DNA from: Haloterrigena sp. KLK7
GTDB lineage: Archaea > Halobacteriota > Halobacteria > Halobacteriales > Natrialbaceae
Assembly (NCBI RefSeq): GCF_037914945.1
Contig: NZ_CP149787.1
Location: 806,001 to 870,000, forward strand
Direction of reading: 5' to 3'
Length of the DNA stretch: 64,000 nucleotides
Shown here in pieces: positions 25,802-34,043 of the stretch; the stretch's first letter is position 1, and the number at the start of each line of letters is the position of its first letter. The position numbers and the translations under genes were made by a program. Below the pieces are notes generated by a model. That model saw nothing but the letters and a program-made list of their open reading frames with translations. It was not told where the DNA came from and did not search any database.

Positions 25802-27325
25802 TCAGTCGTCGTCGCCCGTCTCGTTGCCGGGGGCCTCGAGCGTGTCGTTGCCTTCCGTCTCGTTACCGGTCGTCTCGAACGTCTCGTTGCCGGCGGTCTC
25901 ATTGCCGGCCGTCTCGTTGCCGGCGGTTTCGACCGTTTCGTTGCCGACGGTCTCGTTACCGGCCGTCTCGTTACTCGCTATGTCGGTCGTTTCGTTACCA
26001 GACGTCTCGTTGCCGTCCGTCTCGGCGGTCACGTCGTCGGGGGCCGCCTCGTCGTCGGTCGCGCCGCCGACGGAGATCTCGCCGACCGCGTCGAGTTGCG
26101 ACTGATCCAGGTAGACGCCCATCTGCTCGTTCGCGACGAACTCGACGGTCTGGGTGGCGCCCTCCTCGCTCGTGAAGTCCGAGCGGACGTAGGTGTTCCA
26201 GTCCATGGTGTCGCCGTCGCTGGCGATCACGAAGTTGTGGCCAGGGAGGGGTTCGAACACCCGGTTCTCGCCCTCGGGCTGGAGGCGACCGATCGCGTTC
26301 TCCCACTCGATCGCGTAGCTCTCGCCGGCCTCGAGTTCGAGCGTCGGATTCGTTTGATCGGCGATCGCGTCGGGTCCTTGGCCGACCCACTGGCCGTCCT
26401 CGAGACGCATCGAGAAGGTCTCGGTCGGTTCGCCCGGATCGATGGCGGGCAGCGTGACGGTGAGCTCCCGGTCCTCGCCGTCGATCGTCACCGTGTCGGT
26501 GACCCGCTCGTGGCCGTAGGTCCAGACCTCGAGGTCGTACTCGCCGTTCTCGAGCATGTCGAAGCGGGCGATCGCGGGCGGTTGCGTCTGTTCGCCTTCG
26601 ACGTCGCCGTCGCCACCGCCGCCACCGCCGTCGCTCTCGTTACTAGCGTTACCGCCGTCGCTGTCGCTGGCGTTACCCGGCTCTTGGGACTCCGACTCTT
26701 CGCTCTGTCCCTCCTCCGCGAACGGATCCGGCCGGGCGGCGAGGTCCGAGTACGAGTGCATGTCGTCGACGAAGACCTCGGCGCCGAGGGGCTCGCCGTT
26801 CTCGTCCTCGACGTGCACTACCAGTTCGTGGACGTCGCCGGGATCGATCAGTTCGACCGGACCGCGCATCTGGGCCGGGTGCGGCTGGCAGTAGTACTCC
26901 TCCATCTCCTCGGTGGCGGTGAACTGGAGGGTGGTGAACTCTCCCTGTTCGGTCACCGTCTCCGTGACCTCGAGCACCTCGACGTCGTCGCCGACGGCGC
27001 TCCCGGCGGCGATGTTGAAGTTGTGGGTCGATCCGTCGCCGTTGACCCAGATGACCTCGTGTTCTTCGCCTTCGACCAGTCGCAGCGGCGGGTTGGACTT
27101 GCCGTCGATTTCGTGCGGCGCGACGCCGAGCCAGCCGCCGACGATGCCGACCAGTGTGAGCGTCCGAGCCATCTCGCCGTTCTGCGCGACCGGGAGGGGG
27201 AAATCGAACGCGTCGCGATAGGCGCCCGCCTCGCCGGTGAGCGCGGCCGTACTCGCGAGCGCCGCGGTCCCCTTCAGCACGCCGCGACGGGATACGTCTT
27301 CGCGTGAGGGTCGTTCGTTCGTCAT
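25802..27325 (-). CDS. Tat-exported two-domain cupredoxin with glycosylated C-terminal tail
   Basis: 507 residues. The N-terminus VSRRGVLKGTAALASTAALTGEAGA is a Tat signal. Domain 1 (about 55-165) is a type-1 copper cupredoxin: ligands H101, C146, H149 and M153 in the CQPHPAQM arrangement. A middle domain (165-325) has a carboxypeptidase-regulatory-like fold segment. Domain 2 (about 335-430) has the same layout but lacks the Cys, second His and Met ligands. The last 75 residues hold 11 N-glycosylation sequons (ten NET and one NDT), a likely stalk or S-layer-associated tail. It lies 40 bases after the PQQ dehydrogenase gene and is its probable electron acceptor. Confidence 0.85.
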   Translation of the reverse strand: MTNERPSREDVSRRGVLKGTAALASTAALTGEAGAYRDAFDFPLPVAQNGEMARTLTLVGIVGGWLGVAPHEIDGKSNPPLRLVEGEEHEVIWVNGDGSTHNFNIAAGSAVGDDVEVLEVTETVTEQGEFTTLQFTATEEMEEYYCQPHPAQMRGPVELIDPGDVHELVVHVEDENGEPLGAEVFVDDMHSYSDLAARPDPFAEEGQSEESESQEPGNASDSDGGNASNESDGGGGGGDGDVEGEQTQPPAIARFDMLENGEYDLEVWTYGHERVTDTVTIDGEDRELTVTLPAIDPGEPTETFSMRLEDGQWVGQGPDAIADQTNPTLELEAGESYAIEWENAIGRLQPEGENRVFEPLPGHNFVIASDGDTMDWNTYVRSDFTSEEGATQTVEFVANEQMGVYLDQSQLDAVGEISVGGATDDEAAPDDVTAETDGNETSGNETTDIASNETAGNETVGNETVETAGNETAGNETAGNETFETTGNETEGNDTLEAPGNETGDDD

Positions 27326-27365
27326 GAGTGTATCGTGTGTGAGTGATTTCGGTTGTCCGTTCGGT

Positions 27366-29075
27366 TCAGGCCTCCATCGAGAACACGGCGAGCGTGTCGC
27401 CGCGGGTCCCCTGTCGGAGCCAGCCGCTGCCGCCGACCTGCACGGCGACGTACTGCTTCTCCTCGCCGGGATCGTACCAGCTCATCGGCGAGGCGCTGAT
27501 CGGGACGTCGAACTCGTACTCCCAGAGGCGCTCGCCGCTCGCGCCGTCGTAGGCGACGAGGTTTCCGTTCTGGGTCCCGTTGAAGACCAGTCCCGTCGCC
27601 GTCGACATCGAGCCGCCCCACATGTAGAACTCGTCCTCGCTCTGGATCCAGTCGCGCCAGACGCGCTCGCCCGTCGCGGGATCGACCGCGGCGAAGGCGG
27701 TGATGTTCTCGTTCCACTCGTCGGGCATCTCCGAGGCCGGATCGTCGAGGCCGCCGCCCCAGTAGGGGTTGCCCTCGCTGTACTCCTCGTACCGCCAGTA
27801 GAGGTCCTGCGGGAAGTTCTGGTGGACGACGTAGACGTACCCCGTCTGGGGGTTGTACGACGGCGGCTGCCAGTCGTTACCGCCCGGTGCGCCGGGGACG
27901 AACGGGATCCGCTCGTCCGAGCTGATGTGGGGAATCATCTCCCACATATTGATGTGCTGGCAGATCTCCTGGCTGCGCTCGTGGAGCTGCCCGGACTCGG
28001 CGTCCAACATGTAAACCCACCCGGCCTTGTCGGAGCCGACGACCATGTCCATCGACTCGCCGTCGACCTCGACGTCGCGGAGCAGGACCCGCGGTGCCGC
28101 CGCGTCGTAGTCCCAGACGTCGTGCGGGCTGCTCTGGAACCCCCACACGTGCTCGCCGCTCTCTAAGTCCAGCGTGAGCGTCCCGCAGGTGGGGAAGTTC
28201 GGACCCGGACGGACGGTCCCGTCGAAGTCGGGGCCCGGGTTCGCGACCGGCGAGTGGAGCACGCCGCGCTCCTCGTCGATGGTCGGCGTCATCCAGCTGG
28301 TCCCGCAGCCGTGCGTGCGGCTCTCGCCGACCCACTCGTCCTCCGGGAGCGTGGAGGTTTGCCACATCATCTCGCCGCTCTCGGCGTCGAGCGCGGCGAT
28401 GAACCCGAGGACGCCGTACTCGCCGCCGGCGCTGCCCGTGTAGATCGTTCCGTCGTGGACCACCGGCGCCCACGTCGCGGAGTAACCGACCTCGTGGTCG
28501 GCGGTCTGCGTGTACCACTCCTCCTCGCCGGTGTACCGATTCAGCGCGACGACGCCCGAGTCGAGCGTCGTCATGTACACCTTGTCGCCGAGGACGGCTG
28601 CACCGCGGTTGTTGTCGTCACAGCAGAGTTCGACGCCGATCGGCGGCGCGTACGTGTAGCTCCAGAGGACCTCTCCCGCGCGGGGATCGATCGCCTTCAT
28701 GTGGTTCGGCCCGTTGGTCTGGTACATCACCGGCGGATCGCCGGGTACCACGATCGGCGTCCCCTCCATGCTCGAGCCGGTGCCGACCGACAGCTCGTAC
28801 TCGAGCTCGAGGTCGCCGACGTTGTCGGGCGTGATGACGTCGGCGGTCGTGACCCGGTGTTGCTCGTAGTTGCCGCCGTACATCAGCCAGCCTTCGGGCA
28901 TCTCGCCCGAGTTGCTCAGCATCTCCTGTGTGACGTCGCCCTCCGGAATGCGGTCGCTGTCGTGTTGCTGCGTGATCGATTCCTCCGGCCCACCGACCAG
29001 CGTATAGCCGTCTTCGATCTCTACCAGTTCGATGTCGCGTGCGGCCTGAACGGCCCTGTCGTTGCGAAGTGCCAT
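27366..29075 (-). CDS. PQQ-dependent alcohol dehydrogenase with lanthanide-type motif
   Basis: 569 residues, eight-bladed propeller. Aligned by motif with methanol dehydrogenases: vicinal cysteines C151-C152 (ELCCDDNNRG), metal ligand E219 (GGEYGVLG), N279 (VANPGPD), catalytic-type D322 and D324 (DVWDYDAAAP), and K350 in SDKAGW. The Asp two residues after the catalytic Asp is what separates lanthanide- from calcium-dependent enzymes in bacteria. No signal peptide: the residues before and after the start are not hydrophobic, and an in-frame stop lies directly upstream. The SD GAGGTGATC precedes the ATG. PQQ synthesis genes are not seen here. Confidence 0.9.
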   Translation of the reverse strand: MALRNDRAVQAARDIELVEIEDGYTLVGGPEESITQQHDSDRIPEGDVTQEMLSNSGEMPEGWLMYGGNYEQHRVTTADVITPDNVGDLELEYELSVGTGSSMEGTPIVVPGDPPVMYQTNGPNHMKAIDPRAGEVLWSYTYAPPIGVELCCDDNNRGAAVLGDKVYMTTLDSGVVALNRYTGEEEWYTQTADHEVGYSATWAPVVHDGTIYTGSAGGEYGVLGFIAALDAESGEMMWQTSTLPEDEWVGESRTHGCGTSWMTPTIDEERGVLHSPVANPGPDFDGTVRPGPNFPTCGTLTLDLESGEHVWGFQSSPHDVWDYDAAAPRVLLRDVEVDGESMDMVVGSDKAGWVYMLDAESGQLHERSQEICQHINMWEMIPHISSDERIPFVPGAPGGNDWQPPSYNPQTGYVYVVHQNFPQDLYWRYEEYSEGNPYWGGGLDDPASEMPDEWNENITAFAAVDPATGERVWRDWIQSEDEFYMWGGSMSTATGLVFNGTQNGNLVAYDGASGERLWEYEFDVPISASPMSWYDPGEEKQYVAVQVGGSGWLRQGTRGDTLAVFSMEA

Positions 29076-29080
29076 GGGGT

Positions 29081-29089
29081 GATCACCTC
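29081..29089 (-). promoter_or_regulatory. Strong Shine-Dalgarno for the PQQ dehydrogenase
   Basis: GAGGTGATC precedes the ATG by a few bases and overlaps the stop codon of the upstream gene, so the dehydrogenase is translated within an operon. This fixes the start and rules out an N-terminal extension. Confidence 0.7.
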
Positions 29090-29985
29090 AGTTCGCTCGG
29101 CGCACGCATCTCGTCCGTGATGTAGAAGACGGCGTGCAGCAGCTCTTCCTGACTGACGATCTGTACGGCCGTCCCCGCGGTGAGCGCGGCGGTCAGCTGT
29201 TCGTCCGTGAACCGTTCGGCCGCGGCGAGATCGTGAGCGGCGGTCGCCGTGACGAACAGGCCGCCCAGCATCGCCTTGACGTACCACGCCGCGTCGTCGA
29301 GGATCTCCTCGGTGACGAGCACCTCGTTCTGCCAGAGGTGTCTGTCGAGGCCACGGATCCACAGCAGCGCTCCGCCCATCGCCCGCTGATGTAACGGGGG
29401 TATCGTCGACGTCTCGAACTCGACGTCCTCCGGGATCTGATTCGACGGTACCCACCGGGAGAGCCGTTCGCTGTCGTTGGCGACCGCGGAAAGCAGCGCC
29501 GTCTTCTCGCCCTCGTCGAAGCCCGCGTCGTCGAGGGCCGACGAGAGCCGATCCGTCAGGACCAGTTCGCGCGCCGTCGTCTCGACGTGGTCGGCCGTGA
29601 ACCGCGGCAGGGTCTCGTCGAGGCGCTCGAAGAACCCCACCTCGAGGAGGTGATCGTAGAGGCGCCAACCGGGTTCGGCGACCTCCGTATACAGTCCCTC
29701 GGGCTCGTCCGGAACGCCCGCCGCGCGGACGTCCGGCAGACGACCGATCTCGTCCGCGATTCGCCCGCGCTCCCGCTCGAGCAGGTCGGGATCGAGCCGG
29801 TCGCCGAGGTCGGCCCGGATCGTCGCCCCGCTCGAGGCGAACGTCGAGTCCGGTCGCGGTTCGACCTGCCCCGCGAGGTTCGTCCACGTTACGTCCTCCT
29901 CTCCCACTGTATCGACGCCGAGCACCGTCGCCAGATCGCCTCGTTCTGCGAGTTTCGTGTTCGACGCGGTTGGTGTCTGACTCAT
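29083..29985 (-). CDS. Unknown helical protein, first gene of the PQQ dehydrogenase operon
   Basis: 300 residues from ATG 29985, which starts MSQTPTASNTKLAERGDL. No signal peptide and no recognised domain. Predicted largely helical: LYDHLLEVGFFERLDETL, EGEKTALLSAVANDSERLSRW, IPPLHQRAMGGALLWIRGLDRHLW, and ILDDAAWYVKAMLGGLFVTATAAHDLAAAERFTDEQL. It lies 7 bases upstream of the dehydrogenase gene with SD overlapping its stop, so it is co-translated with it. A role in cofactor insertion, assembly or export of the dehydrogenase is plausible but only inferred from context. Confidence 0.7.
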   Translation of the reverse strand: MSQTPTASNTKLAERGDLATVLGVDTVGEEDVTWTNLAGQVEPRPDSTFASSGATIRADLGDRLDPDLLERERGRIADEIGRLPDVRAAGVPDEPEGLYTEVAEPGWRLYDHLLEVGFFERLDETLPRFTADHVETTARELVLTDRLSSALDDAGFDEGEKTALLSAVANDSERLSRWVPSNQIPEDVEFETSTIPPLHQRAMGGALLWIRGLDRHLWQNEVLVTEEILDDAAWYVKAMLGGLFVTATAAHDLAAAERFTDEQLTAALTAGTAVQIVSQEELLHAVFYITDEMRAPSELR

Positions 29986-30273
29986 GCTACCACTACACAC
30001 GAAAGGGCACCACCCGTTTGGATAATACTTGTCAATGGAATCGGTATCAAAATATAATATCTAAATCAACATGAGGGCAGTAGAAATGAATGTCCAATTG
30101 AACGCGCTGTTTTGCGGTAGTAGAACCCTACAGTTACGCGAGCGTAGTCCGTGCGTGCCGGTTCACCGGTGGCGTCTCCGAGACGGACCTAGTGCGTCGC
30201 CGCCGCGTTCGGTGTCGCTTCCCTCGCGTAGTGCTAGCCTTATGCAGTAGGAAGTCGATCGGTAGCACATCCC

Positions 30274-31548
30274 ATGCGAACGCGTTCCGTCTGGGAACTC
30301 GACGACGAGGACGAACCGGTCGTCGACAGCCTCGCGGCCGGACTCGGACGGACGCCGGCTCGGCTCCTCGCGTATCTGCTCTTGCGGGCCGAGCGCGAGG
30401 CCGATCCGACGACGACCGTTCACCTGCAGGTCGGTACCGGGGCGAACCGGACGGCGATCAGCGAGGCGATGTCGCGACTCGAGTCTCGAGAGCTCGTCGA
30501 ACGAACGACGGTCAGCGCGGTCGAATCCGGCGGTCGGCCCCGGACGGCGTGGCGACCGACCGCCGACGTCGAGTCGACGATCGAAGCGACATACGAGAGC
30601 CACGCCCGCGCCCTGCTCGAGCGCGCCGAGACCGTCCGCGTCGGCACGGCGACGGAATCGCGGTCCGGACCGGCAGCGCCGCCCGACTCTCCGATCGAAC
30701 TCGCCCTGAACTGGCGGCCGAACGCCCTCCACGTCCCGATCTACGCGGCGCTCGCGGCCGAGTGGTACGACGCGTTCGGGGTCGACGTCCGGATCGATCA
30801 CTGCGACGGCTCCCGGCGAGCGCTCGAGCGGGTGCGTTCGGGAGCGGCCGACCTGGCCGTCGTCGGCGCCGCGACGGTCGTCCGCGCCCGCGCGGCCGGC
30901 GAACCGATCGTGCCGCTCGCCATCTGCTACCAGCGGGCGATGACCGTCCTCTACACCGTCCGAGAGGCGTTCGGCGAGCCGCTGCGGAGCGTCGACCAGC
31001 TCGAGGGTCGGCGGCTCGGAATGCCGCCGGACTCCGAGACGCGACTGCTCGGCAGACTCTTCCTCGCCCAGACGTCGTTCGACGAGGACGTCACCGTCGT
31101 CGACACGAACGGCGAGGAACGGGACGCCCTCCGGCGCGGCGAGGCCGACGTCGTGACCGGCTCGTTCGCCGATCCGCGACAGCTCGAGCGCGACGGACTG
31201 ACCGTCGACGCGTTGCACCTCACCGACCACTTCCCCATCTACGGGCCGACGATCGTCGTCCCCGAGCGGACGCTCGACGAGCGACCGACGGCGCTCGAGG
31301 GCGTGCTGGCGGGAACGACCGGCGGCTGGGCCGCGGCGCGTCGGGATCCCGGTCCGGCGGCCGAACGGATCGCGGCGGTCAGCGACGATCCGCCGGAGCG
31401 GATCCGCCGGACCTTCGAGCGGGCCGCGTCGACGTTCGGCGAGAGCGACGCCGTCCGCGAACGCGGCTGGGGCTGGCAGCGACCGGAGATGTGGGATCGC
31501 CTCCGAACGGCCCTCGAACAGGGAGCGGTGCTCGGTGATGCCGCGTGA
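30274..31548 (+). CDS. Winged-helix regulator fused to an NMT1/THI5-type substrate-binding domain
   Basis: 424 residues with no signal peptide. Residues 15-110 form a winged helix (ARLLAYLLLRAEREADPTT, GANRTAISEAMSRLESRELVERTTV with a PRTAW wing end). Residues 140-424 match substrate-binding proteins of the NMT1/THI5 type: LALNWRPNALHVPIYAALAAEWY, QLEGRRLGMPPDSETR, and a C-terminal VRERGWGWQRPEMW. Similar blocks occur in the lipoprotein at 35061. This arrangement would make it a cytoplasmic sensor of the transported ligand. It overlaps the ATPase gene by 4 bases. Confidence 0.85.
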   Translation: MRTRSVWELDDEDEPVVDSLAAGLGRTPARLLAYLLLRAEREADPTTTVHLQVGTGANRTAISEAMSRLESRELVERTTVSAVESGGRPRTAWRPTADVESTIEATYESHARALLERAETVRVGTATESRSGPAAPPDSPIELALNWRPNALHVPIYAALAAEWYDAFGVDVRIDHCDGSRRALERVRSGAADLAVVGAATVVRARAAGEPIVPLAICYQRAMTVLYTVREAFGEPLRSVDQLEGRRLGMPPDSETRLLGRLFLAQTSFDEDVTVVDTNGEERDALRRGEADVVTGSFADPRQLERDGLTVDALHLTDHFPIYGPTIVVPERTLDERPTALEGVLAGTTGGWAAARRDPGPAAERIAAVSDDPPERIRRTFERAASTFGESDAVRERGWGWQRPEMWDRLRTALEQGAVLGDAA

Positions 31549-32339
31549 TCGATCTCGCGGACGTCACGGTTCGGTTCGACGACGTCACCGCGATCGAAGA
31601 CGTCGACCTCCGGATCGACGACGGCGAGTTCGTCACGGTCGTCGGCCCGTCGGGCTGCGGGAAGACGACGCTGCTGCGGACGATCGGCGGCCTCCAGAAG
31701 CCGACGACCGGCCGCGTGCGCCTCGACGGGAGGCCGCCCGCGGCCGCACAGGCCAGTGCCGATCTCGGCTTCGTCTTCCAGCGCCACACCCTCTTTCGAT
31801 GGAAGACCGCCCTCGAGAACGTCACCTTTCTCCGGCGACTGGCCGGCGAGGAGCCCGACGAGGCCGACGCGCGGGCGCTGCTGGAGACGATGGGCCTCGA
31901 GGGGTTCGAGGACGCCCGGCCCGCGGCGCTCTCCGGCGGGATGCGCCAGCGGGTCGCGATCGCTCGCGCGCTCCACCTCGGCGCGGACGTGCTCCTGATG
32001 GACGAGCCGTTCGGCGAACTCGACGAGATCACGCGCGACGAACTCGGGGTCGAGATCCGGGACGTCTGGCGCCGCGAGCGGAAGACGGTCGTCTTCGTCA
32101 CCCACAGCGTTCCCGAAGCGGTATTTCTCGCCGATCGCTGTCTCGTCGTCTGCGGGCGACCGGGCCGGATCGAGGCCGCCTACGAGATCGACCTGCCCGA
32201 ACCGCGGGACGCGGACGTCTTCGGCTCACGGGCGTTCCAGGAACAGGTCGCGACCGTCCGACGGACGCTCCACGAGGCCCACGACCGAGACCGGGAGCGG
32301 GATCGAGAACGAGAGCGAGATCGGGGGCAAGGTCGATGA
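31545..32339 (+). CDS. ABC transporter ATP-binding protein (SsuB/TauB/ThiZ-like)
   Basis: 264 residues. Walker A GPSGCGKTT, signature LSGGMRQRVAIARAL, Walker B LLMDEPFGELDE, H-loop VFVTHSV. The sequence FVFQRHTLFRWKTALENVTFL is typical of the nitrate/sulfonate/taurine/HMP ATPases. The acidic-basic DRERDRERERDR C-terminus is low complexity. It overlaps both neighbours (4-base frames), so regulator, ATPase and permease form one operon. Confidence 0.9.
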   Translation: MIDLADVTVRFDDVTAIEDVDLRIDDGEFVTVVGPSGCGKTTLLRTIGGLQKPTTGRVRLDGRPPAAAQASADLGFVFQRHTLFRWKTALENVTFLRRLAGEEPDEADARALLETMGLEGFEDARPAALSGGMRQRVAIARALHLGADVLLMDEPFGELDEITRDELGVEIRDVWRRERKTVVFVTHSVPEAVFLADRCLVVCGRPGRIEAAYEIDLPEPRDADVFGSRAFQEQVATVRRTLHEAHDRDRERDRERERDRGQGR

Positions 32340-33112
32340 CGACGCGAATCCGGACGCTCGCGGGCGACGTTTTCCTCCCGACCGCCGCGCTGGCCGTCGC
32401 CGCGCTGTGCTGGTGGGCGGTGACGATCGTCGGCGACGTGCCGTCGTTCGTCCTGCCCTCGCCGGGCGCCGTCGTCGCTCGACTGACGGGGAATCCGACG
32501 CTGTACGCGCACAACGCCTGGTATACCCTCGAGAAGGTGGTCTACGGCGGCAGCGTCGGGATCGCCGCCGGGTTCCTACTGGCAGTGCTCGTCGCCTCCC
32601 TCCCCTGGTTCCGGACGGCGGTCTACCCCTATCTGGTGACCGTCAGAGTCCTGCCGAAGATCGCCGTCGCGCCGCTGCTGTTGATCTACCTCGGGACGGG
32701 AACGGAGACGGCCGTCATCTTCGTCGCGCTCATCACGTTCTTCCCGCTCGTGCTGAACACCGCCGCCGGCCTCGAGCGCGCCCCGTCGGCCCACCGCGAC
32801 CTGCTGCGGTCGGTCGACGCCGGCCCGCTCGAGCGGATCGTCTACGTCGACCTCCCGTACGCGCTGCCGGACGTCTTCGCGGGGCTCAAGCAGTCGGTTA
32901 CCCTCGCGGTGGTGGGCGCGGTCGTCGCGGAGTGGGTGATCGCGGATCGCGGACTGGGGTTTCTGATCCTGATGGGCTCGGAGAACGTCCGCCCGGACGT
33001 CATGCTCGCGGCGCTCGCGGTGTTGCTGGCGCTGGGGCTGGCGCTGTACGGGACGGTTGTGCTCGTTCAGCGTGGTGTGAAGCGGTGGCTGGGGCTCGAG
33101 GCGTCGGGTTGA
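32336..33112 (+). CDS. ABC permease of the NMT1/THI5-associated family, copy 1
   Basis: 258 residues starting at the ATG that overlaps the ATPase stop. About six membrane helices, with the ABC permease EAA-like loop at ERIVYVDLPYALPDVFAGLKQSVTLAVVGAVVAEWVIADRGLGFLI. The N-terminal VLPSPGAVVARLTGN stretch and YLVTVRVLPKIAVAPLLLIYLGTGTE are characteristic of SsuC/TauC-type permeases. It partners the ATPase upstream. A second permease lies at 34044. Confidence 0.9.
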   Translation: MTTRIRTLAGDVFLPTAALAVAALCWWAVTIVGDVPSFVLPSPGAVVARLTGNPTLYAHNAWYTLEKVVYGGSVGIAAGFLLAVLVASLPWFRTAVYPYLVTVRVLPKIAVAPLLLIYLGTGTETAVIFVALITFFPLVLNTAAGLERAPSAHRDLLRSVDAGPLERIVYVDLPYALPDVFAGLKQSVTLAVVGAVVAEWVIADRGLGFLILMGSENVRPDVMLAALAVLLALGLALYGTVVLVQRGVKRWLGLEASG

Positions 33113-33348
33113 TTACGGCAAGTAGCAGTCCTCGGTGGTCGGTTTCTTTCTCCATCATCGCTCGCGAATCCCACGACTGGTACAGAAAACTCACGTACCG
33201 GTCAGTGTCGTTCTCATCGCAGTTCCAGTTTTTCTCACGATCGGCCGCCTGATGCGCGACTATTCGTTCTCCTGGGGCACTCCGCCTAAGTAAAATGGAC
33301 GTGACACCTTGTCGGATTCTTTTAAATGTCGGCAGAGTAGACGCCGTC

Positions 33349-33861
33349 ATGAGACGACGAAAATATATTGTAGTACTCGGCGCGAGCATCCCCGTCGCTG
33401 GGTGTCTGTCGGAGATCAAAGCCGCCGGTCCGAACGCGAACGAATCGAGGCCGGACGGTACTGAGACGGACACGAACACGAGGGATGACTCGGACACCGA
33501 AACGTCCGACGAAGCGTTCGGCGTTGGCAATACGACCGGTGAGGCCAACCCTCATAAGCTGACCGTCCAAAACGACGGCGATCGCTCGTGGACAATAGCC
33601 CTCCGTATCACCGACGCCGAAACTGACGAAACGCTCGTGGAGCGGTCGTATTCCCTCGGCGGCAGAGAGGACATCAACGGCGAACTTCGAGGGCCAGCCG
33701 AGTACAGGGTGACGGTCACCGTACCCGATACTGGAACGGAACACGTCAGGAAGGTCGGATACTTCGACACCTGTAACGACTACCGGACGACCGTAACGAT
33801 CTCCCCCGACGGAACGGTCACGAGTGACTCTATTCGGACAGAGGCCGGATGTGGCGTCTGA
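33349..33861 (+). CDS. Small haloarchaeal lipoprotein
   Basis: 170 residues from ATG 33349, preferred over an upstream start because MRRRKYIVVLGASIPVAGC is a signal with lipobox ending at Cys. A Ser/Thr/Asp/Glu-rich linker (residues 25-65) precedes a beta-rich domain (HKLTVQNDGDRSWTIALRITDA). No family recognised; the fold resembles immunoglobulin-like domains. It lies between the two halves of the ABC uptake locus but is probably unrelated to it. GC content is slightly lower than neighbours. Confidence 0.75.
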   Translation: MRRRKYIVVLGASIPVAGCLSEIKAAGPNANESRPDGTETDTNTRDDSDTETSDEAFGVGNTTGEANPHKLTVQNDGDRSWTIALRITDAETDETLVERSYSLGGREDINGELRGPAEYRVTVTVPDTGTEHVRKVGYFDTCNDYRTTVTISPDGTVTSDSIRTEAGCGV

Positions 33862-34043
33862 ACACCACCGAATCTCGGCACCTCAAAACAAGGGAGTCAC
33901 TGGGACTCTATTCTCCTCGACCAACCGCAAACACGCAGTACAGGTGAAGCACAGAATAGCAAACGTAGCAGCTGATTTGTACTATCGCAGATAGACTACG
34001 GGGTTCGAGCGTTCCGTGCAGGTGCGCCTTCGAATGCCACCGT

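Noticed and set aside
25840-26030. CRISPR-like short repeats
   Set aside because: The repeated GCCGGC/TCGTTGCC units encode the N-glycosylation sequon tail of the cupredoxin; there are no spacers.
30001-30273. AT-rich region between the PQQ operon and the fusion regulator as an operator of the TTAAYAAT type
   Set aside because: AT-rich stretches are present but no pair with the 14-base spacing was found.
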